Positions 46,251 through 54,955 of a DNA stretch of 64,000 nucleotides are shown in pieces. Position numbers and translations under genes: made by a program. This DNA comes from CAYYWP01 sp050176585 (GTDB lineage: Bacteria; Desulfobacterota; Binatia; HRBIN30; CADEER01). Position 1 is the first letter of the stretch. Every line of letters starts with the position of its first letter. The notes beneath the pieces were generated by a model that was not told where the DNA came from, did not search any database, and saw only the letters and a program-made list of their open reading frames with translations. The stretch lies in NCBI GenBank assembly GCA_050176585.1, contig JBFXHX010000012.1, forward strand, positions 53,095-117,094, written 5' to 3'.

Positions 46251-46923
46251 GCAGCGCCTCGAGCGCCGGGCGCGCCGCGCAGCCGGCACGCACTGGACAG
46301 CCCGTGCATTGCGGCCGGCGCGCCCGACAGACCGTGGCGCCGAGATCCATGATCGCCTGGTTGAAGTCGCCCGCCGCGCCCGAGGGCGTCATGCGCTCGG
46401 CGATGATCCAGAGGCGCCGCTGCAGCGCCGCTTTGCCGCCGCGCCGAGAGCGGACGCCGACCCAGCGCTGCAGCACGCGCGCGGCGTTGGTGTCGAGAAT
46501 CGCCGCGTCCTTGCCGTAAGCGATGCTCAGCACCGCGCCCGCGGTGTAGCGCCCGATCCCGGGCAGGCGCTGCATCGCGGCCAGGTCGTCGGGAAGGCGG
46601 CCGCGATGCTCGTCCACCACGATCCGAGCCGTGCGCTGCAGGTTGCGCGCCCGCGCGTAGTAGCCGAGCCCGTCCCACGCTTCTCGCACCTGCGGCTCCG
46701 GGGACGAGGCCAACTCCGCGAACGTGGGGTAGCGTGACAAAAAACGACGGTAGTAGCCTTTGACGCGGTCCACCTGGGTCTGCTGCAGCATCACCTCAGA
46801 GACCAGGATCCGGTACGGATCGCGGGTGCGGCGCCACGGCAGGCGGCGGCCGTGCACGCGGTACCAGCTCAGCAGGCGCCGCTGAAAAGCGCGGATGCGC
46901 GCGGCGGATGGCTCGCCTGGCAC
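46162..46923 (-). CDS. mutY: A/G-specific adenine glycosylase MutY (short form)
   Basis: 253-aa base-excision enzyme removing adenine opposite 8-oxoguanine. HhH-GPD core: LVSEVMLQQTQVDRV with catalytic Glu43, helix-hairpin-helix LPGIGRYTAGAV, and DTNAARV with Asp144. The [4Fe-4S] ligands C-x6-C-x2-C-x5-C are in VCRARRPQCTGCPVRAGC. The C-terminal NUDIX-like 8-oxoG recognition domain is missing; instead there is an Arg/Ser-rich tail antisense to the Nramp-like gene, so the 3' end may be eroded. Confidence 0.92.
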   Translation of the reverse strand: MPGEPSAARIRAFQRRLLSWYRVHGRRLPWRRTRDPYRILVSEVMLQQTQVDRVKGYYRRFLSRYPTFAELASSPEPQVREAWDGLGYYARARNLQRTARIVVDEHRGRLPDDLAAMQRLPGIGRYTAGAVLSIAYGKDAAILDTNAARVLQRWVGVRSRRGGKAALQRRLWIIAERMTPSGAAGDFNQAIMDLGATVCRARRPQCTGCPVRAGCAARPALEALLRVAARGAGRMPRRRTRRTARSSRSSSRC

Positions 46924-47009
46924 GGGGAGCTCAGCTCAGCGCGCCGCCGACGTCCCGCTTCACCGCGGGCGAAGCGACGGCGTCGCCCCCGTCTTCGCGG
47001 CGCACGCGC

Positions 47010-47471
47010 TCACTTCTTTGCGGTGCCGCGCGGCCTCAGGTCGAGATCCGGCGGCGGCGTATCGGGCAGCTTCCAGCGGATGTACGGCTTGTCTTTCAGC
47101 TCGTGATAGGCGTTCGCCATGTCGATGGCGGCGTGAAAAGCCGCCTCGAAAGCGGCGAAGTCCTGGTCATGGATCGCGGCCTCGAGCGGCTTCCAGTTCT
47201 CCTCGAGAAATTGGTTCAACGCCTCTTCGTGTTTGGGGCGCATGAAGGCACCGAGCTCCATCAGACCCCGAATCTCCTTGTACTGAAACTTCGCCATCGG
47301 CCAGTTCTGTTCCTTGGCCGCGTAGAACAGCTTCCACGTACGGGCGCCGACTTCCGGCATCAAACGCGCAAGGCCAGGCTGGACCGTCGCCATGTCCTCG
47401 ATCGTCATGCTGTTCTTGCCGCTCCAAAAGCTGAGCGCCTTGACCCTCGCTTCGAACTCCTCGTCCGTCAT
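47010..47471 (-). CDS. Conserved hypothetical protein, helical
   Basis: 153 aa starting at ATG 47471 with GGGAG upstream. No signal peptide, membrane segment or cysteine. Predicted mostly alpha-helical, rich in aromatics and charge: TWKLFYAAKEQNWPMAKFQYKEIRGLMELGAFMRPKHEEALNQFLEENW and FHAAIDMANAYHELKDKPYIRWKLP. The regular aromatic/His spacing recalls four-helix bundles, but I do not recognise the family. It lies upstream of mutY on the same strand with an 86-nt gap. Confidence 0.75.
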   Translation of the reverse strand: MTDEEFEARVKALSFWSGKNSMTIEDMATVQPGLARLMPEVGARTWKLFYAAKEQNWPMAKFQYKEIRGLMELGAFMRPKHEEALNQFLEENWKPLEAAIHDQDFAAFEAAFHAAIDMANAYHELKDKPYIRWKLPDTPPPDLDLRPRGTAKK

Positions 47472-47974
47472 TTCTGCTCCCACTCTGCGGCGCGCGCGCC
47501 GATCTCAGTTTCGGGTCCGCTCCCTCCTTAATCACTCGGCCGCGGCAATCCTAGACGGCGCGCGAGCCCTGCCGTGAAAGGCGCCGGGACCAGCGCACCC
47601 GCGGCCCGCGGTTGGCGCCCCGGTTGTTGGCGGGGCGCTGATCCGCGCTGCGCGGCGGGCCGAAAGTCACCTTTGGCGGTGGCGCCGGCCTGAAACGGGG
47701 GTGGAACTGCCGCGCCACGTGGCTATAGCGCTTGGCGTCGCGATGCGTGAACACAGCGACTCCACTGCAAGCGTCAATGCAACGACCGGCACGGTGCTAG
47801 TACGGGGTGTCAGAAGGTTTGGCCGGAACGGCACCCGGGTGCACACGGCTCCGGCGCTACCCGCGCGGCAGGCGAGCCGAAAGTTTGACTTCGCCGCGCC
47901 GCACAGCGTAGGAACTCATCATTTCACGGGGGGGTTGACGCCTTGACTGACCGGTGGTCAGGAAGGCGAGCATC
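47472..47974. other. Intergenic region upstream of hpnI
   Basis: About 500 nt between divergent genes, with no credible gene. A GCGCCCC/GGGGCGC inverted repeat spans 47615-47638. TTGACT at 47885-47890 with TAGGAA 18 nt later is a weak promoter candidate. A 15-bp palindrome close to the hpnI start is listed separately. Confidence 0.4.
47947..47961. promoter_or_regulatory. Operator-like palindrome before hpnI
   Basis: CTGACC-GGT-GGTCAG is a perfect hyphenated dyad with 6-bp arms, ending 13 nt before the hpnI ATG and touching its AGGAAGG ribosome-binding site. Such dyads are typical of TetR/GntR-type operators. No regulator gene is adjacent. Confidence 0.4.
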
Positions 47975-49204
47975 ATGAATTTTCACCTAGACATCCTCGC
48001 TCTGGTGCAGCTCGTGGCCTATTGTGGCATGGCTGCTTCGGCGGTCTTCTACGTGCTGCAACTCTTCGCGGCGCATAGATTTTTCGGCGCACGGCCGAAG
48101 GCCGCGCCGGCGTTCCGACCGGCAGTCACGGTTCTGAAACCGCTGAAGGGCACCGACGCCGACCTGTACCAGAACCTCGTCACGCTGTGCCAGCAGCAAT
48201 ATCCGACCATGCAGGTAATCTGCGGCGTCGCCGATCCCGACGATTCCGCGATCGCAGTGGTCCAGCGCATCCAGCGCGAGTTCCCCGATCTGGACATCGA
48301 GCTGGTGGTCGACGGGCGCATCTACGGCCACAACTACAAGGTGAGCAACCTGCACAACATGTATCAACGCGCCAAGCACGACGTGATCGTACTCGCCGAC
48401 AGCGACGTGCGGGTCGGGCCTGAGTACCTGGCCAACGTGGTCCAGCCGCTGGGCAATCCGTCCGTCGGCGTGTCGACCTGCATCTACCGCGGCGTCGTGT
48501 CCGGCGGTTTGCCCAACGTCGTCGAGTCACTGGTCGTCAACGCGGATTTCGCGCCCATGGTCCTGCTCGCCAACGCCCTCGAGCGCACGCAGTACGCGTT
48601 CGGTGCCACCATCGCCATCAGGCGAGGGGTGCTCGAGGAAATCGGTGGTTTTCTGCCGATCGCGAGTCACCTCGCCGACGACTACGAGATCGGGTATCGG
48701 GTCGCCGCGCGCGGCTATACGGTCGAGATCAACCGCGAAGTCGTCGATACGATGTTGGGCATCGAGAGCTGGCGGCAGCTCTACGCTCATCAGGTGCGCT
48801 GGGCGCGAACCAACCGGTTCAGCCGGCCAGTCGGTTACTTCGGCAGCATCGTCACGCATGGCACCTCGTGGGCATTGCTCTGCATGATCGCCAGCGGGTT
48901 CAGCCCGCTCGCGTGCGCGGGGAGCGCCGCGCTGCTGGTTCTGCGCCTCTGCCAAGCGGGTTGGACGGCGCGGCGGTATCTGTCCGCGCAGCTCAGCTGG
49001 GCGGATCTTTCCCTGTTGCCCGCAAAAGACGTGCTGAGCACCGCCATCTGGTGCGCCGCTTTCGCCGGCAACCACGTGGTGTGGGGTAAGCATCGATTCG
49101 CCGTCCTGCGCAGCGGCGTGATGGTGGATCTGGCGCGCGAGCGCCCCACGCCGCTGCAACCGGCGCCCGCTGACTCGCCGATGGCGAACGAGAGTCGCGC
49201 CTGA
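47975..49204 (+). CDS. hpnI: Hopanoid glycosyltransferase HpnI
   Basis: 409-aa membrane GT21/GT2 enzyme resembling ceramide glucosyltransferase. It adds N-acetylglucosamine to bacteriohopanetetrol on the way to composite hopanoids. N-terminal helix (about 8-30), then VTVLKPLKGTDADLYQNL, VIVLADSDVRVGP (DxD), the D1-D2-D3-(Q/R)xxRW pattern with HLADDYEIGYRVAARGY and HQVRWART, then two or three C-terminal helices. ATG 47975 preferred over GTG 47954 because AGGAAGG lies 8 nt upstream. No other hpn genes are in the window. Confidence 0.9.
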   Translation: MNFHLDILALVQLVAYCGMAASAVFYVLQLFAAHRFFGARPKAAPAFRPAVTVLKPLKGTDADLYQNLVTLCQQQYPTMQVICGVADPDDSAIAVVQRIQREFPDLDIELVVDGRIYGHNYKVSNLHNMYQRAKHDVIVLADSDVRVGPEYLANVVQPLGNPSVGVSTCIYRGVVSGGLPNVVESLVVNADFAPMVLLANALERTQYAFGATIAIRRGVLEEIGGFLPIASHLADDYEIGYRVAARGYTVEINREVVDTMLGIESWRQLYAHQVRWARTNRFSRPVGYFGSIVTHGTSWALLCMIASGFSPLACAGSAALLVLRLCQAGWTARRYLSAQLSWADLSLLPAKDVLSTAIWCAAFAGNHVVWGKHRFAVLRSGVMVDLARERPTPLQPAPADSPMANESRA

Positions 49205-49244
49205 AATTGCAGCGGACGGCGCCGCGCGCGATCCGCATGTCGCC

Positions 49245-50081
49245 TTATTCTCGGTCGCGGTTTCGCCGCGCGAACTCGCGGCGCAGCCGTTCGCGGTGCT
49301 CGCGGCTGAGCGGCAACACGTTGAGCGCGCCGGTGATGTCGTTCAACGCCACGTAGACCTCCGTCCCGTAGACCTCCGTCAGCGTCGCATACGTGATCAC
49401 CTCCGCCGGCGTGCCGGCGCGGGCGATGCGCCCCTCGCTGAGCAGGATCAGCCGGTCGCAGTACAGCGCCGCGATGTTGAGGTCATGCAAGACGCTGACC
49501 ACGGTCATGCCCTCGCGCTGCAGGTCTTGCAGGAGATCGTACATCTCCACCTCGTGGCGGATGTCGAGAAACGCCGCCGGCTCGTCGAGCAGCAAGACGC
49601 GCGGCTCCTGCGCGAGCGCGCGCGCCAGCATCACCCGCTGCCGCTCGCCGCCGCTCAGCTCGAGCACCGAACGGCGCGCGAGCGGAAGCGTGTCGGTGCG
49701 CGCCAGCGCGAGGCGGGCCGCGGCGAGATCGCGGTCGTCCTCGAATCCGAACCCGCCCAGGTAGGGAGCGCGGCCGAAGAGCACCAGCTCCATGACACTG
49801 TAGGGAAACGACGCCGCCGTCTCTTGCGCGACGACGCCGATCAGACGGGCGCGGGCGGTGCTGGACAGCTCGTGCACCGGCTCGCCACCGATCTCCACCT
49901 CGCCGCCCCAGGCGCGCAGATACCCGCTCATCAGCTTGAGCAGCGTCGATTTGCCGGAGCCGTTCGGCCCGATGATGCCGACGAACTCGCCGCGGCCGAC
50001 GGCGAGGGATACGTCGCGCACCACCGGTGTGCTGCCGTACCCGAAGGTGACCTCGCGCAGCCGGACGGCATCAGTCGACAC
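49245..50081 (-). CDS. btuD: Cobalamin ABC transporter ATPase (BtuD-like)
   Basis: 278 aa. Walker A GPNGSGKST, Q-loop VVAQETAASFPYSVMELVLFGR, signature LSGGERQRVMLARALAQ, Walker B VLLLDEPAAFLD, switch His in SVLHDLNIAALYCDRLILL: the FecCD/BtuCD-associated class. Start chosen at GTG 50081 with GGGAGG about 6 nt upstream, overlapping btuC by 11 nt. Together with BtuC and BtuF it imports corrinoids across the inner membrane. B12 specificity is inferred from the cobalamin riboswitch and BtuB next door. Confidence 0.88.
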   Translation of the reverse strand: MSTDAVRLREVTFGYGSTPVVRDVSLAVGRGEFVGIIGPNGSGKSTLLKLMSGYLRAWGGEVEIGGEPVHELSSTARARLIGVVAQETAASFPYSVMELVLFGRAPYLGGFGFEDDRDLAAARLALARTDTLPLARRSVLELSGGERQRVMLARALAQEPRVLLLDEPAAFLDIRHEVEMYDLLQDLQREGMTVVSVLHDLNIAALYCDRLILLSEGRIARAGTPAEVITYATLTEVYGTEVYVALNDITGALNVLPLSREHRERLRREFARRNRDRE

Positions 50082-51207
50082 TGCGGCCTCCCGCCCGGCG
50101 CAATAGATAGATGAAGAACGGGCCCCCACAGAGCGCGGTGATCACGCCGACCGGGATCTCGGTCGGGCCGAACGCGCTGCGCGCGACGGTGTCGGCGGCC
50201 AGCAGGAACGTGCCGCCGATCAGCACCGCCGCCGGCAGCAGCAGCCGGTAATCGGGCCCGATCAGCAAGCGGGTCACGTGGGGGACGATCAATCCGACGA
50301 ACCCGATCATGCCGCTCACCGACACCGCGGCCCCCACCAGCAGCGACGACATGATGAACGCACCCCGGCGCACGCGCGCCACGTCGACCCCCAGTTGCGC
50401 GGCGGTCTCCTCGCCGAGGCTGAGCACGTTGAATGCGCGCGCGTGCCGCATGAGCCAGAGCACCCCGACCGAGAGGTACACGACGCCCCCGAGCACGAGC
50501 CAGTAGCTGTTCGCCTGCAGGTTGCCCATCAACCAGAAGATGATGCCGTGCGCTTGCAGGAAGTCCGCGACCGCATTCAGAGCCATGATCAGCGCGCCCG
50601 TGAATGCGTTGCACACCACGCCCGCGAGCAGAAAGGTGTAGGGCTGCAAGCGCCCGTGCACCGTCCCCAGCCGGTACACCAACAGCATCGCGCAGAGCGC
50701 CCCGGCAAAGCCGCCGGCCGGCACCACCAGCTCGGGAAACGAGCCGCTGCCGGCGCCGAGCGCGAGCATCACCGCCGCACCGAACGCGGCGCCGCCCGAT
50801 ACCCCGAGCAGGTGGGGCTCGGCGAGCGGATTGCGCAGCAGCGCCTGGAGCACCGCGCCAGCGGCGGCGAGCGCGCCGCCGACCAACGCCGCCAACAACA
50901 CGCGCGGGACGCGCACCTGGAACAGGATCGTCGCGTCGACGTTGTCGGCGTACCGGCAGCGCAGCCGTTGCCAAAGCGGCGCGGCGCCGGCGCCGCCCGG
51001 CTCGTGCCCGGTGATGGCACATGGCTTCCCGAACAACGCCCGCCGCAGATCGATCGGTTCGGAGCCGATCTCGGCGCTCAGCAGCATTGCGACGGCGAGC
51101 AACGAGCCGAGCCCGAGCAATACGCTCGCGAAGCGCGCCCGGGTCAGATACTCGGCGGTTCTCGGCGCGCAAACTCCTGCGGCTCTGTGCGATCGGTCCC
51201 CGAGCAC
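50071..51207 (-). CDS. btuC: Cobalamin ABC transporter permease (BtuC-like)
   Basis: 378-aa FecCD-family permease with about ten transmembrane helices. Seen: VRVPRVLLAALVGGALAAAGAVLQALLRNPLAEPHLLGVSGGAAFGA, and GFVGLIVPHVTRLLIGPDYRLLLPAAVLIGG, the family signature and ATPase-contact helix. It carries an extra periplasmic stretch (about 45-75, KPCAITGHEPGGAGAAPLWQ) not usual in BtuC. Start at GTG 51207, 7 nt after btuF. Central gene of btuFCD. Confidence 0.88.
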   Translation of the reverse strand: MLGDRSHRAAGVCAPRTAEYLTRARFASVLLGLGSLLAVAMLLSAEIGSEPIDLRRALFGKPCAITGHEPGGAGAAPLWQRLRCRYADNVDATILFQVRVPRVLLAALVGGALAAAGAVLQALLRNPLAEPHLLGVSGGAAFGAAVMLALGAGSGSFPELVVPAGGFAGALCAMLLVYRLGTVHGRLQPYTFLLAGVVCNAFTGALIMALNAVADFLQAHGIIFWLMGNLQANSYWLVLGGVVYLSVGVLWLMRHARAFNVLSLGEETAAQLGVDVARVRRGAFIMSSLLVGAAVSVSGMIGFVGLIVPHVTRLLIGPDYRLLLPAAVLIGGTFLLAADTVARSAFGPTEIPVGVITALCGGPFFIYLLRRAGGRSVD

Positions 51208-51214
51208 CGCGGCC

Positions 51215-52069
51215 TCAGAAGCGCTCCGGATGGATGAAGCGGGCGACGATCTCGAGCGTATGCGCCACGCGCGGGCCCGGGCGGAGCAACTCATACGCGC
51301 CGTAGCCGTAAATGCGCCCGTGGCGCACGGCTGGGAGGTTGGGGAAGCGCTGCCAGAACTCTTTCGCGCCGGCCGCGTCCGCTTGCTCACTGCCCATCCC
51401 CGCGTCGATGATGATCTCGGGCGCGCGCGCGATCACGAACTCGAGCGTGAGGTTCGGCCACGCCTTCCCGGCAGCCGCCGCGATGTTCTCGCCACGCGCC
51501 CGGGTGATGAGCTCGTCCTGAAACGTGCCGCTTCCCGCGGCCACGAGTGGAGAGCGGCCGACCAGCATGAGGACGCTCACCCGGCGGGCGCCCTCCAATC
51601 GCACCTCCACAGTCGCGAGAGCGCGCTCGATGCTCGCGACCAGGCGCTCACCGGCTTCCGGCACCCCGGTGGCTGCAGCGATCGCCCGCGTCGCATGGAA
51701 CACGTCCGTGATGCGCTGCGGGTCCACCACGAGCACCGACACTCCCAGGCGCTCGAGCCGCTCGACCGGCGCGCGATTCCCCGGGCTCGGCACCGCGATC
51801 ACCAGGTCCGGTCGCAACGCCAGGATGCGCTCCACGTTCGGTTGGAGAAACGTGCCCACCCGTTCGATGCGCAGCGCCGCCGGCGGGTAGTCGCAGTATG
51901 TCGAGACGCCCACGACCCGCTCGCCGATGTCGAGCGCGAAGAGCGTTTCGGTCACCGAAGGCGCAAGCGAGATGATGCGCTGCGGCGGGGACTGCGGGGC
52001 GGCAGTCGCCGCGCCGAACAGCGCCAGCACCAGCGCGTTGACGATCAGGCCGAAAGCGGCGGTACGCAT
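51215..52069 (-). CDS. btuF: Periplasmic cobalamin-binding protein (BtuF-like)
   Basis: 284 aa with a signal peptide (1-24, cleaved after AATAA). Two-lobed class III binding protein: RIISLAPSVTETLFALDIGERVVGVSTYCDYP, VGTFLQPNVERILALRPDLVIA, and a C-terminal lobe ending RPGPRVAHTLEIVARFIHPE. This matches BtuF more than siderophore binders. First gene of btuFCD, divergent from the riboswitch-controlled operon. No riboswitch is seen on its own strand. Confidence 0.9.
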   Translation of the reverse strand: MRTAAFGLIVNALVLALFGAATAAPQSPPQRIISLAPSVTETLFALDIGERVVGVSTYCDYPPAALRIERVGTFLQPNVERILALRPDLVIAVPSPGNRAPVERLERLGVSVLVVDPQRITDVFHATRAIAAATGVPEAGERLVASIERALATVEVRLEGARRVSVLMLVGRSPLVAAGSGTFQDELITRARGENIAAAAGKAWPNLTLEFVIARAPEIIIDAGMGSEQADAAGAKEFWQRFPNLPAVRHGRIYGYGAYELLRPGPRVAHTLEIVARFIHPERF

Positions 52070-52165
52070 CCAGCCGGCACGCTCGTGAGTCCCGCAAGCA
52101 AAGTCAAAGCCCCGCCAGACAACCGCCGATCCACGCGTTCAATACGACCGCTGCGCCGAGCGACG

Positions 52166-52193
52166 TTGACTGCCGCGCGCGGCGCGTGATACG
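52166..52193 (+). promoter_or_regulatory. Candidate promoter of the cobalamin operon
   Basis: TTGACT (52166-52171), a 16-nt spacer and GATACG (52188-52193). The predicted start near 52200 coincides with the first base of the riboswitch P1 stem, which supports it despite the weak -10. Confidence 0.4.
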
Positions 52194-52201
52194 CCGCGCG
52201 G

Positions 52202-52354
52202 ACGCTGATGAGTTGAGGGAAGCCGGTGAGAATCCGGCGCGGCCCCCGCCACTGTTACCGGTAACGACCGCGGCACGCTTGCCACTGTCCTGAGCAGGAT
52301 GGGAAGGCGCCGCCAGTAGAAAGCCGGCAGCCAGGAGACCTGGCCCAGCAGCGT
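52202..52354 (+). promoter_or_regulatory. Cobalamin (B12) riboswitch
   Basis: The P1 stem pairs ACGCTG (52202-52207) with CAGCGT (52349-52354). The conserved core follows the Rfam RF00174 order: GGGAAGCCGGTGAGAATCCGG, CCGCCACTGT, GCCACTG, GGGAAGGCG, and the B12 box AGCCAGGAGACCTG (52329-52342). It is followed about 60 nt later by an intrinsic terminator, so cobalamin binding should cause premature termination of the downstream four-gene operon. Confidence 0.97.
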
Positions 52355-52413
52355 AGTTCGAAGTCCTCCGGGGTGTGGGGACGAGAATCATGCTGGACGG
52401 TTCTCCTCACCAT

Positions 52414-52445
52414 ACCCGGGACGCTTTGGCGTCGCCGGGTTTTTT
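52414..52445 (+). terminator. Attenuator terminator of the B12 riboswitch
   Basis: ACCCGG-GACGC pairs with GCGTC-CCGGGT (one bulged G) around a TTTG loop, followed by six T residues to 52445. It lies between the riboswitch and the first gene (52622), where an expression-platform terminator is expected. Confidence 0.88.
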
Positions 52446-52621
52446 GTTGGCCGCAACGGCTGAGCGGCATTCCTCCAGCCAAGCCCCGGGCGAGGCGGAA
52501 GCGGCCCGCGCACCACCTGCCGACGGCGACCGAAAGGACGCGCGGCCGCATCGCGCGCCGGACCCGCGCTCATCGCCATCGATCACCGCTGCATCGAGCG
52601 GGAGGAGGAAGGGAGGAGAAC

Positions 52622-54031
52622 ATGCACCACGCACACATCGCCATAGCCGCGCTCGCGCTGAGCGCGTCCTCTGCGCACGCCGTCACGGCAGCGCCGGGAT
52701 ACATCTATACGTCCCAGTTGCTCGGCAACCTCACCCAGGGTTGCGTGGCGGCTGGACCCGGCGGTACGTTCGTCGGGATCGGTCCGAGTTTCACCGCCAA
52801 CGCCCAAGCGATCGTCCTGGTTGCAGAATCGGGCGAGTTGCGCCTGGTCGCAATGGGCTTCAACTCGCTCGCTGATTGCGCCTACGAGCGCGCGACGGAC
52901 ACGCTCTACGTCACCGACAATGCGGACAATGCCGACCTCGGCCTCACGACGGCGTTCGGGAACACCGGAGCGCAAAGCGGCGATACCGTGTTCGCTATTC
53001 CCCACGCGTCGCGCGCCGCCGGTCTGAACGCCGCCTCCCACCCCCTCCTGCCGCCGAACAGCTTCGAAGCCGCCGCCGGTCTCGCGTTGGACGGCAGTGG
53101 CGCCGTCCTGGTGACCGATGCCGCCGGCGGCACTGCCGGAACCGCCACCAGAATCTCCGGCACGGTCAGCGGGCCGTTCGCCAGCGGCCTCGCGTTCGCC
53201 GGCGGCATCGCCGTGGATCCGGCGACCGGTGACGTGTTCATCGCCGAGAACCTCGGGCTGCCCAATTTCGAGAACCGGATTCGCCGCTACACGGCGGCTG
53301 GCGCACTGGTGGCTCCGGTGCCCTTCGCTGGGCCCAGCTTCGCCTTCGGATCCGCCGACCTCGCGGTCGATGCCGACGGCCGCTTGCTCGCCTCGGGGAA
53401 CTTCGGCGCCGACGTCGTCGCGTTCGACCCGGCGACGAGGGACTCCACCCCGTTTGCCAGCGGCCTCACCTTCGCCACCGGCATTACCGTGGATCCATTC
53501 ACCGGGCGGGTCCAGATCCTCTCCTCGACATTCAGCGGCGTCGACGAAGACCGCTCGCTCCATCGCTTTACGCCGATCGACCGGCTCGTTGCCGGTGGGA
53601 CGCAGCGCAACAGCGAGTGCGTGCACGAGCTCTACGGCGTCCGCGTCACCCGCGGCGCGGCGCGGTGCGTGGACGGCGCGGCGTGCGACGCCGATGGGCA
53701 GATCAACGATTCTTGCCTCTTCCCGGTCGGCTTCTGCTTCAACGTCGAGGATCCGGCATTTCCCGAGTGCGCAACGGGTGAGGACATCACCGCCGTTCGG
53801 GTAAGCTCCCAACCGCGCCATCCCGCCTTGGAGGCCGCCGCAGCCGCGATCGGCGCGGCCCTGCCCATCCGAGATACGACGTGCGTGTTCAGCGATGGCC
53901 AGACAGTGCCGGTCTCCATTACCAAGCGCGGCAAACGCAACGGCCAGGCGCTCGTCACGGTGCGCAGCGAAACCGTCGGCGGCCGGCGCGATAGCGACGT
54001 CGTGCGGCTGATCTGCCAGCCGGCGGCCTAG
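52622..54031 (+). CDS. Secreted beta-propeller protein of the B12 operon
   Basis: 469 aa. GGGAGGAGAAC precedes the ATG; a signal peptide (1-21, ending SSAHA) follows. Residues about 25-345 contain repeated strands of NHL/SMP-30-like propeller type: AAGLALDGSGAVLVTDAAG, FAGGIAVDPATGDVFIAEN, GSADLAVDADGRLLASGN, ATGITVDPFTGRVQIL. The C-terminal 120 residues have eight or more cysteines (CVHELYGVRVTRGAARCVDGAACDADG). First gene behind the cobalamin riboswitch. By analogy with Bacteroides BtuG it may bind corrinoid at the cell surface; the analogy is inference. Not recognised as a named family. Confidence 0.85.
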   Translation: MHHAHIAIAALALSASSAHAVTAAPGYIYTSQLLGNLTQGCVAAGPGGTFVGIGPSFTANAQAIVLVAESGELRLVAMGFNSLADCAYERATDTLYVTDNADNADLGLTTAFGNTGAQSGDTVFAIPHASRAAGLNAASHPLLPPNSFEAAAGLALDGSGAVLVTDAAGGTAGTATRISGTVSGPFASGLAFAGGIAVDPATGDVFIAENLGLPNFENRIRRYTAAGALVAPVPFAGPSFAFGSADLAVDADGRLLASGNFGADVVAFDPATRDSTPFASGLTFATGITVDPFTGRVQILSSTFSGVDEDRSLHRFTPIDRLVAGGTQRNSECVHELYGVRVTRGAARCVDGAACDADGQINDSCLFPVGFCFNVEDPAFPECATGEDITAVRVSSQPRHPALEAAAAAIGAALPIRDTTCVFSDGQTVPVSITKRGKRNGQALVTVRSETVGGRRDSDVVRLICQPAA

Positions 54032-54034
54032 CGC

Positions 54035-54955
54035 ATGATGCCAGCACTCACCCGCGCGCTCGCCGCGGCGGTGTTGCTGACCGCCGCGGCAGCGCCCGGG
54101 CAAGACCCGTATGCCGACGCGGTCGTGGCGTTCACGCCCGGCGAGCACGCCGGCTTCGGAGCGGATCTGCTGCCGGATATCGTGCTCGGCCCGCCGCGCG
54201 GAGCCGGCCTCCAGCAGGGCTCGCTGCACGTCGCGTCGCTCGGCAACGGCGGCGCAATCACGCTGCGCTTCGAATTGCCGCTGATCTGCAATGGCGAGGG
54301 CCCCGACTTCACCGTCTTCGAGAACGCTTTCCACTCCGGCGGACCGGACGGTCCCGTCTTCGAGGAATACGGCATCGTGGCGGTGAGCCAGGATGGCGTG
54401 AACTTCGTCGATCTGCCCTATGACGCGGTCACGCACGCGGGCTTGGCCGGCCGGCGCCCGGTGTTGAGCGATGTGGACAACGGCATCGATGCCCTCGACC
54501 CGGCGGTATCCGGCGGCGATACCTTCGATCTCGCACCGACCGGGCTCGCCTGGGCCGCATACGTGCGCATCACCGACCCCGGCGCGAGCATCCCCGATCC
54601 GGGCAATTTGATCCCGCCCGGCGACAACAGCGGTTTCGACCTCGACGCGATCGCCGCATTGCACGCCTGCGATCCCAGTGCGATGGGGAGCGCCACGCCG
54701 ACGCCGACCGCGACACCACTAGGGACGGGCGGGAGCCCGACGCCCGCGGCGGTCGCCGGCGATCTCGACGGCGATGGCCGGCTCACGCCGGCGGACCTCG
54801 TGCAGTTGGTGCGCGAGCTGTTCGACGGTGACGGCGATCTCGCCTCGGCTGCGGCCGGCGGCGAGATTTCCTCACCGCCGGCCGCCGATCTGGGCGGTGA
54901 CGGCCGGATCGGCGCTGCCGACGTCGCCGCGCTGCGCCGCCGTGTGACGCCCTGA
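54035..54955 (+). CDS. Secreted protein with beta-sandwich domain and dockerin-like repeats
   Basis: 306 aa. Signal peptide 1-22. The domain at about 25-205 contains GNGGAITLRFELPLICNGEGPDFTVFENAF and FEEYGIVAVSQDGVNFVDLPYD, a pattern I associate with surface proteins near TonB receptors. A Thr/Pro linker (about 220-245) leads to two dockerin-type/EF-hand repeats, GDLDGDGRLTPADLVQLVRELF and DLGGDGRIGAADVAALRRR. Ca2+ binding and possible docking to a surface partner are inferred. Second gene of the riboswitch operon; its stop overlaps btuB (TGATG). Confidence 0.85.
   Translation: MMPALTRALAAAVLLTAAAAPGQDPYADAVVAFTPGEHAGFGADLLPDIVLGPPRGAGLQQGSLHVASLGNGGAITLRFELPLICNGEGPDFTVFENAFHSGGPDGPVFEEYGIVAVSQDGVNFVDLPYDAVTHAGLAGRRPVLSDVDNGIDALDPAVSGGDTFDLAPTGLAWAAYVRITDPGASIPDPGNLIPPGDNSGFDLDAIAALHACDPSAMGSATPTPTATPLGTGGSPTPAAVAGDLDGDGRLTPADLVQLVRELFDGDGDLASAAAGGEISSPPAADLGGDGRIGAADVAALRRRVTP

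Noticed and set aside
49205..49244. Second cobalamin riboswitch for btuFCD
   Set aside because: Neither the short downstream gap nor the minus strand of 52070-52200 contains a B12 box or core.
52583..54664. A 693-codon minus-strand frame across the B12 operon
   Set aside because: Antisense to two genes with signal peptides and ribosome-binding sites; no domain or start signal.
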